A stretch of 64,000 nucleotides of DNA, from assembly GCF_035998675.1 (NCBI RefSeq), contig NZ_DASYHI010000009.1, positions 5,349-69,348 of the forward strand, read 5' to 3'. The notes beneath the pieces are model-generated. The model was not told the DNA's origin. It made no database searches and worked only from the letters and a program-made list of their open reading frames with translations. Shown here piece after piece: positions 57,296 to 64,000 of this stretch. The number at the start of each line of letters is the position of its first letter. Position 1 is the stretch's first letter. The stretch is from Telluribacter sp035998675 (GTDB taxonomy: Bacteria; Bacteroidota; Bacteroidia; Cytophagales; Spirosomataceae). The position numbers and the translations under genes were made by a program.

Positions 57296-60200
57296 TTGGA
57301 AGTAAAAGATTTCATAACCCTATACAGCGGAGATAGCTACGTACAGCTGCTGGCGAATCAGATTGAATCAAACGCTCCCGCCGACACGCACGTACAGATT
57401 AAGGGGCTCATTGGTAGCCTGGATGCTATAGTGGCGGCTACCCTTCACCGTCGGTACCCCCGCCCGGCGCTGTACGTCCTCAGCGACCGCGAAGAAGCCG
57501 CTTATTTTCAGAACGACCTGCAAAACCTGCTGGGAAAAGAGGAGGTACTTTTTTATCCTACTTCTTACAAGCGCCCCTACCAGTATGAAGAGGTAGACAA
57601 CGCCAACGTACTTATGCGGGCCGAAATCCTGAACAAGCTTAACGTAGCCAAGGCTGGCCCTTTGCAGATTGTTACCTACCCCGAAGCCTTATTCGAAAAA
57701 GTAATCAATAAGCGTTCGCTGCTGGCTAATACCTTTTCGGTAAAGGTAGGCGAAAAGCTCGACCCGGCCTTCCTGACCGAATTCCTGAATGGCTACGACT
57801 TCGAGATTACTGACTTTGTATTTGAGCCGGGTCAGTTTTCGGTGCGCGGGGGTATTCTGGACGTTTTCTCTTTTGCCAGCGAGTACCCCTACCGGATCGA
57901 ACTGTTCGGGGACGAGGTGGAAAGCTTACGCTCTTTTGATCCGGATACCCAGCTTTCGGTGGAGTCGGTCAATCAGATCAATATTATTCCGGATATTCAG
58001 CAAAAGCTCACCCTGGAAACCCGGGAGCCCTTTCTGGATTTTCTGCCGGATAGTGCTGTCCTTTGGTTTAAGGATACTGAATTGACGCTTGAGGTAATAG
58101 AAAACTGTTTTGAAAAAGCCGAGCTGGCGCTTACCGTAGCTACGGGCGGTGGGGTACAAATTGTATCTAACCCGCAGGCTCTGTACGAAACCCGCCGCGG
58201 TTTCCTGAACCACATCAAGCAGTTCAAAACCGTGGAGTTTGGGCGTCGATTCTACTTTAAGAGCGATAACCGGATTCAATATTCAGCCCGGCCGCAGCCT
58301 TCTTTCAACAAGGATTTCAAGCGGCTGATTGAAGACCTTTCCGAGAATCAATCGAAGAGTTTTGTCAATATCATTGCCGCCGAGCAGCCCAAGCAACTCG
58401 ACCGCTTAGAACGTATCTTTGAAGATCTGGACCCTTACGTGAAGTTCCGGCCCCTGACTATTTCCCTGCGCGAGGGCTTCGTGGACGAACACCTTAAGGT
58501 AGCCTGCTATACCGACCACCAGATATTTGCCCGTTTTCATAAGTACCGTATCAAGGAGAAGTTCAGTAAGTCCAAAGCCCTTACGCTCAAAGAACTTCGT
58601 ACGCTGCAGCCCGGCGACTTCGTTACCCACGTTGACTACGGCATCGGGCGCTTTGCGGGTATGGAAAAAGTAGACGTAGGCGGCAAGGAACAGGAAGCGA
58701 TCCGCCTTATTTACCGCGACAACGACCTGCTGTACGTGAGTGTACACAACCTGCACAAGATCGCTAAGTACACCGGTAAGGAAGGTACTCCGCCTATCAT
58801 GAGCAAGCTGGGCTCCGGTGACTGGGAAAACAAGAAATCGCGCGTTAAAAAACAGCTCAAAGACATCGCGCACGAGCTGATAGCCCTGTACGCCAAGCGG
58901 CGCGAAGCGCAGGGCTTTGCCTACGCCAACGACAACTACATGCAGGCCGAGCTGGAGTCTTCTTTTATTTATGAAGATACCCCCGACCAGGCCAAAGCCA
59001 CCAATGATGTCAAAGATGACATGGAAAAGCCGTACCCTATGGACCGGCTGGTGTGCGGTGATGTAGGCTTTGGAAAAACCGAAATTGCCATTCGGGCCGC
59101 CTTTAAGGCAGTGTGCGACAGCAAGCAGGTAGCCGTGCTGGTACCTACCACCATTCTGGCCATGCAGCATTACAAAACCTTTGCCGAACGCCTGGCCGAC
59201 TTTCCGGCCCGGGTTGGGTACATCAACCGTTTTAAATCGGCTAAGGACATCAAGGAAACGCTTAAGCAGGTAGAGGAAGGCCGAATTGACATCCTGATTG
59301 GTACGCACCGTATTCTTAACAAGGATATAAAGTTTAAAGACCTCGGTCTGCTCGTTGTGGACGAAGAGCAGAAGTTTGGGGTAAAGGCCAAGGAGCGCCT
59401 CAAGGAAATGCGGGTGAATGTGGATGTACTTACGCTCACCGCCACGCCCATTCCCCGGACGCTTCACTTCTCGCTCATGGGTGCCCGCGACCTGTCGGTA
59501 ATAGCTACACCGCCGCCTAACCGCCAGCCGGTTACCACCGAAGTACATGTATTCAACGAAGTGTTTATCCGGGATGCCATCAGCTACGAGGTTGACCGCG
59601 GCGGCCAGGTATTCTTTGTTCATAACCGGGTCAATGACATTGAGTCAATTGCCAATATTATTCTGCGGCTGGTACCGGAGGCGCGCATTGGGGTAGCGCA
59701 CGGACAGATGGAGGGTGACCAGCTCGAGCGGGTCATGATGCGCTTCATTGAAGGCGAGTACGACATACTGGTATCTACCAATATCATCGAGTCGGGTATT
59801 GATATTCCTAATGCCAATACCATTATTATCAACTCGGCGCACATGTTCGGGCTGTCGGACCTGCACCAGATGCGCGGCCGCGTAGGGCGCTCCAACCGCA
59901 AAGCCTTCTGCTACCTGCTTACGCCGCCAATCTCGGTCCTTTCCAACGATTCCCGGAAGCGCCTGCAGACCCTGGAAGAGTTTTCTGAATTAGGAGACGG
60001 CTTCAAGGTAGCCATGCGTGACTTGGACATCCGGGGCGCGGGTAACCTGCTGGGGGCCGAGCAGAGTGGCTTTGTCAATGACCTGGGCTATGAGATGTAC
60101 CACAAGATTCTTGATGAAACAGTCAAAGAACTGAAAGAAACCGAATTCAAGGACCTGTTTGCCACCGCGCTGGGCGTACCTCAAGACCTGCTGCCCGACT

Positions 60201-60643
60201 GCCAGATCGAAACGGACTTTGCGGTACTTATTCCTGAGCATTATGTAAAGAATATTTCGGAAAGACTCTCGTTATATACTCGACTTGACAATACCAGGAA
60301 CGACGAAGAACTAACTGCCTTTGAAGCCGAAATCATTGACCGTTTTGGGCCAATGCCGAGGGAAGTTCAGGACCTTCTGAAAACGGTTCGTCTGCGATGG
60401 GAAGCCGAAAGTCTTCATTTTGAAAAATTAACGCTGAAAAACAATACCATGAAAGGCTACTTCGTTTCATCCCAGAACGACAACTTCTATCAGTCGGCCA
60501 AGTTTGGCAAAATAATTGATTACATTCAGCAGTACCCGAAGCAGAGTTCGTTAAAAGATGTCAAAGGAAAGCTGATCCTTACCTGTTACGAGGTGAAAAA
60601 CCTGGATCAGGCACATCAGCTTCTGCGGGAAATGAGTAGTTAA
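57296..60643 (+). CDS. mfd: Transcription-repair coupling factor
   Basis: This 1115-residue SF2 translocase has UvrB-like domains 1-3 at the N-terminus (about 1-310, FYPTSYKRPYQYEEVDNANVL without helicase activity), an RNA polymerase-interacting domain (about 430-520, LQPGDFVTHVDYGIGRFAGM), motor domains with Walker A GDVGFGKTE near 588-596 and DEEQKFGV near 690, the TRG-type motif RSNRKAFCYLL and a C-terminal domain near 960-1060. It releases stalled RNA polymerase and recruits UvrA. The start is TTG at 57296, because no ATG is available and the sequence E-V-K-D-F is where homology begins. Confidence 0.95.
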   Translation: MEVKDFITLYSGDSYVQLLANQIESNAPADTHVQIKGLIGSLDAIVAATLHRRYPRPALYVLSDREEAAYFQNDLQNLLGKEEVLFYPTSYKRPYQYEEVDNANVLMRAEILNKLNVAKAGPLQIVTYPEALFEKVINKRSLLANTFSVKVGEKLDPAFLTEFLNGYDFEITDFVFEPGQFSVRGGILDVFSFASEYPYRIELFGDEVESLRSFDPDTQLSVESVNQINIIPDIQQKLTLETREPFLDFLPDSAVLWFKDTELTLEVIENCFEKAELALTVATGGGVQIVSNPQALYETRRGFLNHIKQFKTVEFGRRFYFKSDNRIQYSARPQPSFNKDFKRLIEDLSENQSKSFVNIIAAEQPKQLDRLERIFEDLDPYVKFRPLTISLREGFVDEHLKVACYTDHQIFARFHKYRIKEKFSKSKALTLKELRTLQPGDFVTHVDYGIGRFAGMEKVDVGGKEQEAIRLIYRDNDLLYVSVHNLHKIAKYTGKEGTPPIMSKLGSGDWENKKSRVKKQLKDIAHELIALYAKRREAQGFAYANDNYMQAELESSFIYEDTPDQAKATNDVKDDMEKPYPMDRLVCGDVGFGKTEIAIRAAFKAVCDSKQVAVLVPTTILAMQHYKTFAERLADFPARVGYINRFKSAKDIKETLKQVEEGRIDILIGTHRILNKDIKFKDLGLLVVDEEQKFGVKAKERLKEMRVNVDVLTLTATPIPRTLHFSLMGARDLSVIATPPPNRQPVTTEVHVFNEVFIRDAISYEVDRGGQVFFVHNRVNDIESIANIILRLVPEARIGVAHGQMEGDQLERVMMRFIEGEYDILVSTNIIESGIDIPNANTIIINSAHMFGLSDLHQMRGRVGRSNRKAFCYLLTPPISVLSNDSRKRLQTLEEFSELGDGFKVAMRDLDIRGAGNLLGAEQSGFVNDLGYEMYHKILDETVKELKETEFKDLFATALGVPQDLLPDCQIETDFAVLIPEHYVKNISERLSLYTRLDNTRNDEELTAFEAEIIDRFGPMPREVQDLLKTVRLRWEAESLHFEKLTLKNNTMKGYFVSSQNDNFYQSAKFGKIIDYIQQYPKQSSLKDVKGKLILTCYEVKNLDQAHQLLREMSS

Positions 60644-60739
60644 ATCTTTTTTGGTGAATAGTTGAAGCTGTCATCTATATTTGTTGTTCGTAAACACTTG
60701 AAAAATACCTATAATTTTATAAAAGCCACATTTAAAGCA

Positions 60740-62002
60740 ATGACTTGCATGCGTAGTATTGGTATCCGGTCGCTGGCGTTAGTACTTACAGTTTTGGCAG
60801 TAGCCAGTTCTTGTAAGAAAAAAGAGCCAACTAGTCTAAAGCCTGGCAAAACCAGTTCAAAAACTGGTCTTGACTATAACGGAGAGGATGGTTTTCAGGT
60901 AAAGCAGTACAAAGCTTTACCCGCTGGTCCTGATCTTGTGTTCATTGAAGGAGGTCGGTTTACGATGGGGTCGCTGGAGGAGGATGTAATGAACACCCGC
61001 GATAACCTCGAGCGTACCGTTAGTATTCAGTCATTCTATATGGACGAAAGTGAGGTAGCGAATGTACACTACCTCGAGTACCTCGACGCCGTTCAGCGTG
61101 ACTCATCCGAGGAATTTTATCGTAAAGCTCTTCCTGATACCGCCGTTTGGTACAATCCGCTTTCCTTTAATGATTCGTACGTAACTATGTACCTGCGTCA
61201 CCCGGGCTTCCGTTTGTATCCGGTAGTAGGCGTAACCTGGGTACAGGCCAATGACTACTGCGCATGGCGTTCCAACGTTGTAAACCAGTCTATGGCCAGC
61301 CAGGGTACTTCCATTGATGGCAAGAAAAAAGGATTCTCTTTTGGTAAGAAGAAAGAAGCAGATGCCCAGGCCGAAGCCGTCGCTTCCTCTGACCCTGCCC
61401 AACTTTCAGTTGAGAGTGGTTACGTGCTGCCTCCCTACCGCCTTCCAACTGAGGCCGAGTGGGAATATGCCGCCAAAGGGATGATAGGTACCCAATATGC
61501 CGACGAAAACCAGTCTAACCAGCGTATATACCCATGGGATGGTTCTACCATGCGGAACTCGCAGCGTGGACGTAAGCAGGGACAAATGCTGGCTAACTTC
61601 AAACGTGGTAAAGGTGACTACGCCGGTATCGCGGGCCGCTCTAACGACGGAGCTATCATTACACAGGAGCTGCGCTCTTACCCTGCCAATGACTATGGTC
61701 TGTACGACATGGCTGGTAACGTGAACGAATGGGTGTATGACGTGTACCGTCCCCTGTCGTACATGGACTTTGCCGACCTGAACTCCCTGCGTCGTGATGG
61801 CTACCAGGATGAAGAGAAGAACTACGATACCAAGAATAACAACTCCCTGGTAAGCGACCGCCTGCGCGTATACAAAGGTGGTTCCTGGTCCGATGTAGCC
61901 TACTGGCTGTCTCCGGGTACCCGTCGTTTCATGGACCAGGACTCAGCTACCGCTACGGTAGGCTTCCGTTGCGCCATGATCGCTACCGGACGTAATAAGT
62001 AA
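60740..62002 (+). CDS. gldJ: Gliding motility lipoprotein GldJ (SUMF1-type domain)
   Basis: This 420-residue lipoprotein has a signal peptide and lipobox (AVASSC) near residue 25, followed by a short linker and a formylglycine-generating-enzyme-like domain. The domain shows FIEGGRFTMGSLEEDVMN, SFYMDESEVANVHYLEYL, YRLPTEAEWEYAAKG, YDMAGNVNEWVYDVYRP and the end VGFRCAM. GldJ is a type IX secretion and gliding protein with this pseudo-enzyme fold. GldK is a close relative, but the N-terminal linker here fits GldJ better. The frame extends 26 codons upstream with a TTG start; ATG at 60740 or 60749 gives a normal signal peptide. Confidence 0.78.
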   Translation: MTCMRSIGIRSLALVLTVLAVASSCKKKEPTSLKPGKTSSKTGLDYNGEDGFQVKQYKALPAGPDLVFIEGGRFTMGSLEEDVMNTRDNLERTVSIQSFYMDESEVANVHYLEYLDAVQRDSSEEFYRKALPDTAVWYNPLSFNDSYVTMYLRHPGFRLYPVVGVTWVQANDYCAWRSNVVNQSMASQGTSIDGKKKGFSFGKKKEADAQAEAVASSDPAQLSVESGYVLPPYRLPTEAEWEYAAKGMIGTQYADENQSNQRIYPWDGSTMRNSQRGRKQGQMLANFKRGKGDYAGIAGRSNDGAIITQELRSYPANDYGLYDMAGNVNEWVYDVYRPLSYMDFADLNSLRRDGYQDEEKNYDTKNNNSLVSDRLRVYKGGSWSDVAYWLSPGTRRFMDQDSATATVGFRCAMIATGRNK

Positions 62003-62029
62003 ATACCAGTATAGCAATAGCCGCTATGA

Positions 62030-62063
62030 AATAGCCGCCGCTCAGGTTTGAGCGGCGGCTATT
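62030..62063. terminator. Hairpin between convergent gldJ and comF
   Basis: The 15-bp arms at 62030-62044 and 62049-62063 pair perfectly around a GGTT loop; the hairpin includes the last codons of comF. No T run follows, so bidirectional termination is likely but not certain. Confidence 0.6.
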
Positions 62064-62740
62064 GTCATTATATAGATAGTGCAGTCTAATCCTTTCATGG
62101 CTTCAACGCAGGCATCCAGGGTAGCTCCGGTTGTAAGTACGTCATCAACCAGTATAATTCTCTTGCCGGCAATGGCTTCCCTTTTGTTTATCCTGAATAC
62201 CCCGCTCATATTTTCGTAGCGCTCAGACCGGCTTTTGCCCGTTTGCGTTTTAGTATAGCGCATACGAGCCAGTACCGTTCCCGACCAGAGTATACCCGTA
62301 GCCTCCGAAAGCCCTTCCGCAAAAGCATCGCTTTGGTTGTACCCCCGTTCCTTCTGCCTGCGCGGGTGCAGCGGCACACTTATAATCAGGTCGGCCGTCG
62401 GTACCAGGTTTTGGTCCTTCAATTCCTGACCGTACATATTACCCAACAGTTTCCCCACATCCTGACTACCCTTGTACTTTAGGGCGTACAAAAGCTCCTG
62501 TACCTTCCCCTTTTTAGTAAATATCAGGTAAGAAAAAGCCCCCTGTACTTCCGGATGTATCATAAACTTATTTTTCACCGACAAGTCAACAACGCTGTCT
62601 GACGCCAGACGGGGCAGCGTTATCCGGCAGGAAGTACATATAATCTCCTCCGTTCCTACCAGTGCTTTGTGACAGGCTTCGCAGCAGCGGGGAAATAAAA
62701 GGTCTACAAAATCAAGCCAATACCGGGATAGGTTTATCAT
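62042..62740 (-). CDS. ComF family phosphoribosyltransferase-like protein
   Basis: This 232-residue ComF protein has an N-terminal zinc-binding motif with two Cys pairs (CCEACHKALV, then E-I-I-C-T-S-C) and a C-terminal type I phosphoribosyltransferase fold with the PRPP loop IILVDDVLTTGATL near residues 195-208. In competence, ComF/GntX proteins assist uptake or processing of DNA. It is convergent with gldJ and 82 bp from the divergent carboxymuconolactone decarboxylase gene. Confidence 0.87.
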   Translation of the reverse strand: MINLSRYWLDFVDLLFPRCCEACHKALVGTEEIICTSCRITLPRLASDSVVDLSVKNKFMIHPEVQGAFSYLIFTKKGKVQELLYALKYKGSQDVGKLLGNMYGQELKDQNLVPTADLIISVPLHPRRQKERGYNQSDAFAEGLSEATGILWSGTVLARMRYTKTQTGKSRSERYENMSGVFRINKREAIAGKRIILVDDVLTTGATLDACVEAMKGLDCTIYIMTIAAAQT

Positions 62741-62822
62741 CTGTAAACTCTTTAATTTGTTCAGTCGTTAGGGAAATACTGTTTAATCAATTAAGCTATG
62801 TTAATAATACAATCTGACCAGC

Positions 62823-63176
62823 ATGAACCTCGTAGAAGATTTTAATGATTACCGCAGCCGGATGAATAATAAGATTATGGACTCCGATAACCTTATTCTG
62901 AAACGACTCTTTAATCTGGATACCAATTGTTATGCGCCCGGGGAGGTAGACCAGGTCACCAAAGAAATGATCGGATTAGCCTGTTCGATGGTATTGCGCT
63001 GTGACGACTGCGTCAAGTACCATTTAGGTAAATGTAAAGAATTAGGAGTGACCGACCAGCAGGTACAGGAAGTATTTTCCATTGCTACCCTGATAGGAGG
63101 TACCATTGTCATACCTCATTTGCGCCGTGCCTTTGAGTACTGGGAGGCTCTGTCATCAGCAGAATCAATTTCATAA
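62823..63176 (+). CDS. Carboxymuconolactone decarboxylase/AhpD-like protein
   Basis: This 117-residue helical protein has the AhpD-like redox motif C-x2-C-x3-H at Cys60, Cys63 and His67 (RCDDCVKYHLGKC), inside the segment LACSMVLRC to HLGKCKELGVTDQQVQEV. Such proteins act as peroxidase partners or decarboxylases; the CXXC motif favours a thiol-disulfide role. Its stop overlaps the next ATG by one base (TAATG), indicating translational coupling. Confidence 0.83.
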   Translation: MNLVEDFNDYRSRMNNKIMDSDNLILKRLFNLDTNCYAPGEVDQVTKEMIGLACSMVLRCDDCVKYHLGKCKELGVTDQQVQEVFSIATLIGGTIVIPHLRRAFEYWEALSSAESIS

Positions 63177-63523
63177 TGGAAACAGAACAGCCACTTGATG
63201 TCCAGTGGGAACAACTCCTGGACTCCATCGGAAGTACCGTCGGCAAACGCCCCGTCGACCTCAATAGCGTCCTGTTCCTGATTGGTGTCCAGGAACTGGG
63301 GCAGGGAGCCAAACATTTCTCGAAAGAACAAAAGCAGGACCTCATGCATATCGGTATCTGTAAGATCCTGAGCTTGTCGGGCTACTATGAATTTGAAGGC
63401 CGAGACGCTGACGGATGGCCGCATTGGCGGCTACTGACTCCCTTGCCCGCCGGAGATCTGCTGACGCAGGAGCTCCTATTAAAAATTCACGTGCTAGAGT
63501 ACTTCAAAGAGGAAGCGTCCTGA
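63176..63523 (+). CDS. Conserved hypothetical protein
   Basis: This 115-residue, largely helical protein of mixed charge contains LNSVLFLIGVQELGQG and a central KEQKQDLMHIGICKILSLSG, ending in LEYFKEEAS. I recognise no named family or catalytic motif; similar proteins occur next to AhpD-like genes in other Cytophagales. It is translationally coupled to the preceding gene. A role linked to the redox protein is only a guess. Confidence 0.65.
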   Translation: METEQPLDVQWEQLLDSIGSTVGKRPVDLNSVLFLIGVQELGQGAKHFSKEQKQDLMHIGICKILSLSGYYEFEGRDADGWPHWRLLTPLPAGDLLTQELLLKIHVLEYFKEEAS

Positions 63524-63594
63524 AAAACCACTTAAAAATTTCGAAAGGTCCTCGAACTAAACTTTGACTTGGTAACGTTACTTTCCTGTACACA

Positions 63595-63667
63595 GCAAAG
63601 GCCCTTTCTTCTTAGTAGCGGGGGCCTTTGCCATGACAGAAAAGCCCCCGCTAAAAATTTTTAGGGG
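63595..63667 (+). other. Three mutually exclusive hairpins (attenuator-like)
   Basis: Stem A: GCAAAGGCCC (63595-63604) with GGGCCTTTGC (63622-63631). Stem B: AGCGGGGGC (63617-63625) with GCCCCCGCT (63644-63652), followed by AAAAATTTTT. Stem C: CCCC (63646-63649) with GGGG (63664-63667), around the palindrome CTAAAAATTTTTAG. A and B share 63622-63625 and B and C share the C run, so only one of each pair can form. It follows the end of the 62823-63523 gene pair and may terminate it. Confidence 0.5.
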
Positions 63668-63780
63668 CCGGCACTCCGGGGCAGATGACCTGCTGTTGTT
63701 TATCAGGCTCGGTCTTGGCAAATTAAGTAGAAGCTTCTCAGCCAGTTAATAAAAATCTAAAAAAATAGTTGGTAAAACCC

Positions 63781-63812
63781 TTGCAGAAAGGGTAGACGAT
63801 CTACTACCTTTG
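63781..63812 (+). promoter_or_regulatory. Strong Bacteroidota promoter
   Basis: TTG at 63781-63783 and TACCTTTG at 63805-63812 (perfect TAnnTTTG) are separated by 21 nt. The predicted start is near 63818. Confidence 0.65.
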
Positions 63813-63817
63813 CCCTT

Positions 63818-64000
63818 CCCAACCACGGGAAAAGCAGCCCCGGCAGACGGCTGGGCAGGGGCCACAAAGAAGGCCCAGGTAGTGAAGCTAAAAGTTCTTC
63901 CTAATCAGGAACTAAACCAGACCGCGCCGGCGTTAAGACTAAGCGCCCGATCAGGTAAAGCGACCTTTCTTAGGTCCCACTTCCCCCCAAAGAGAGAGCA
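63818..64000 (+). ncRNA. Unidentified structured non-coding transcript (runs off right edge)
   Basis: At least 183 nt downstream of a strong promoter contain no ATG in any plus-strand frame but several consecutive hairpins: GCCCC/GGGGC with inner CAG/CTG (about 63837-63863), AGTTC-CCT/AGG-GAACT (about 63894-63914), GGCGTT/AGCGCC (about 63930-63949) and GACCT/AGGTC (about 63961-63975). I checked by eye for RNase P RNA, tmRNA, SRP RNA and known riboswitch landmarks and found none. It may be a stand-alone RNA or a long leader of a gene (or rRNA operon) beyond the edge. Confidence 0.4.

Noticed and set aside
58406..59623. 405-residue minus-strand ORF
   Set aside because: It lies entirely antisense to mfd and has no recognisable domain.

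Overview
The window looks like chromosomal DNA of a gliding-type Bacteroidota, most likely order Cytophagales (Spirosoma/Dyadobacter-like; the exact genus cannot be read from here). The evidence is gliding and type IX secretion genes (gldH, porT next to ubiE, gldJ), promoters of the Bacteroidota type (TTG, about 19-21 nt, TAnnTTTG), little Shine-Dalgarno sequence before starts, a large amidophosphoribosyltransferase, a Bacteroidota-type arginine decarboxylase and a TPP-riboswitch-controlled TonB-dependent receptor. Most of the 64 kb is ordinary, compact housekeeping and envelope sequence with short gaps. The six-base palindrome GGTACC is strikingly common across genes.

Layout. 1-0.9 kb: edge of a probable integrated element (excisionase-like HTH protein and RepA/RecA-like ATPase) next to tRNA-Phe. 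1.5-5 kb: a membrane/soluble Fe-S oxidoreductase pair (HdrC/HdrB-like) whose operon is interrupted by an MntA-HepT nucleotidyltransferase/HEPN toxin-antitoxin pair; a second copy of the oxidoreductase's C-terminal tail follows the insertion. 5-9.6 kb: GNAT acetyltransferase, a PVC-type cytochrome c/beta-propeller protein and a sugar isomerase. 9.7-24.7 kb: gldH, Lon-substrate-domain protein, AI-2E-family permease, response regulator, a stand-alone nuoN, TraB/GumN protein, amidophosphoribosyltransferase, haloperoxidase-like lipoprotein, OmpA/TSP3 protein, ubiE-porT. 24.8-27.5 kb: tRNA-Val, an ATP-grasp protein and a decayed 1.2-kb stretch holding a Fic-family pseudogene and a tRNA-end-like scar. 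27.5-33.3 kb: a surface-polysaccharide-type cluster (bi-domain oxidoreductase, heparinase II/III protein, glycosyltransferase) and mgsA. 33.5-36 kb: nuoI with a very unusual roughly 290-residue repeat tail, then nuoJ and nuoK. 37.6-45.6 kb: an AAA/DUF4143 ATPase and a TetR-TolC-MFP-RND efflux operon. 46-51 kb: arginine decarboxylase, a 41-residue lipoprotein, HAD phosphatase, hemE and small enzymes. 51-57 kb: thiamin-regulated TonB receptor, a ring-cleaving-dioxygenase/hydrolase operon, orphan barstar, PnuC-type transporter. 57-64 kb: mfd, gldJ, comF, a carboxymuconolactone decarboxylase pair, and at the right edge a strong promoter followed by structured non-coding sequence.

The most unusual items are the NuoI repeat tail, the toxin-antitoxin insertion with its duplicated tail fragment, the unidentified structured transcript at the right edge, and the GGTACC enrichment. 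I did not find a CRISPR array, rRNA, intact transposase, prophage or secondary-metabolite cluster.
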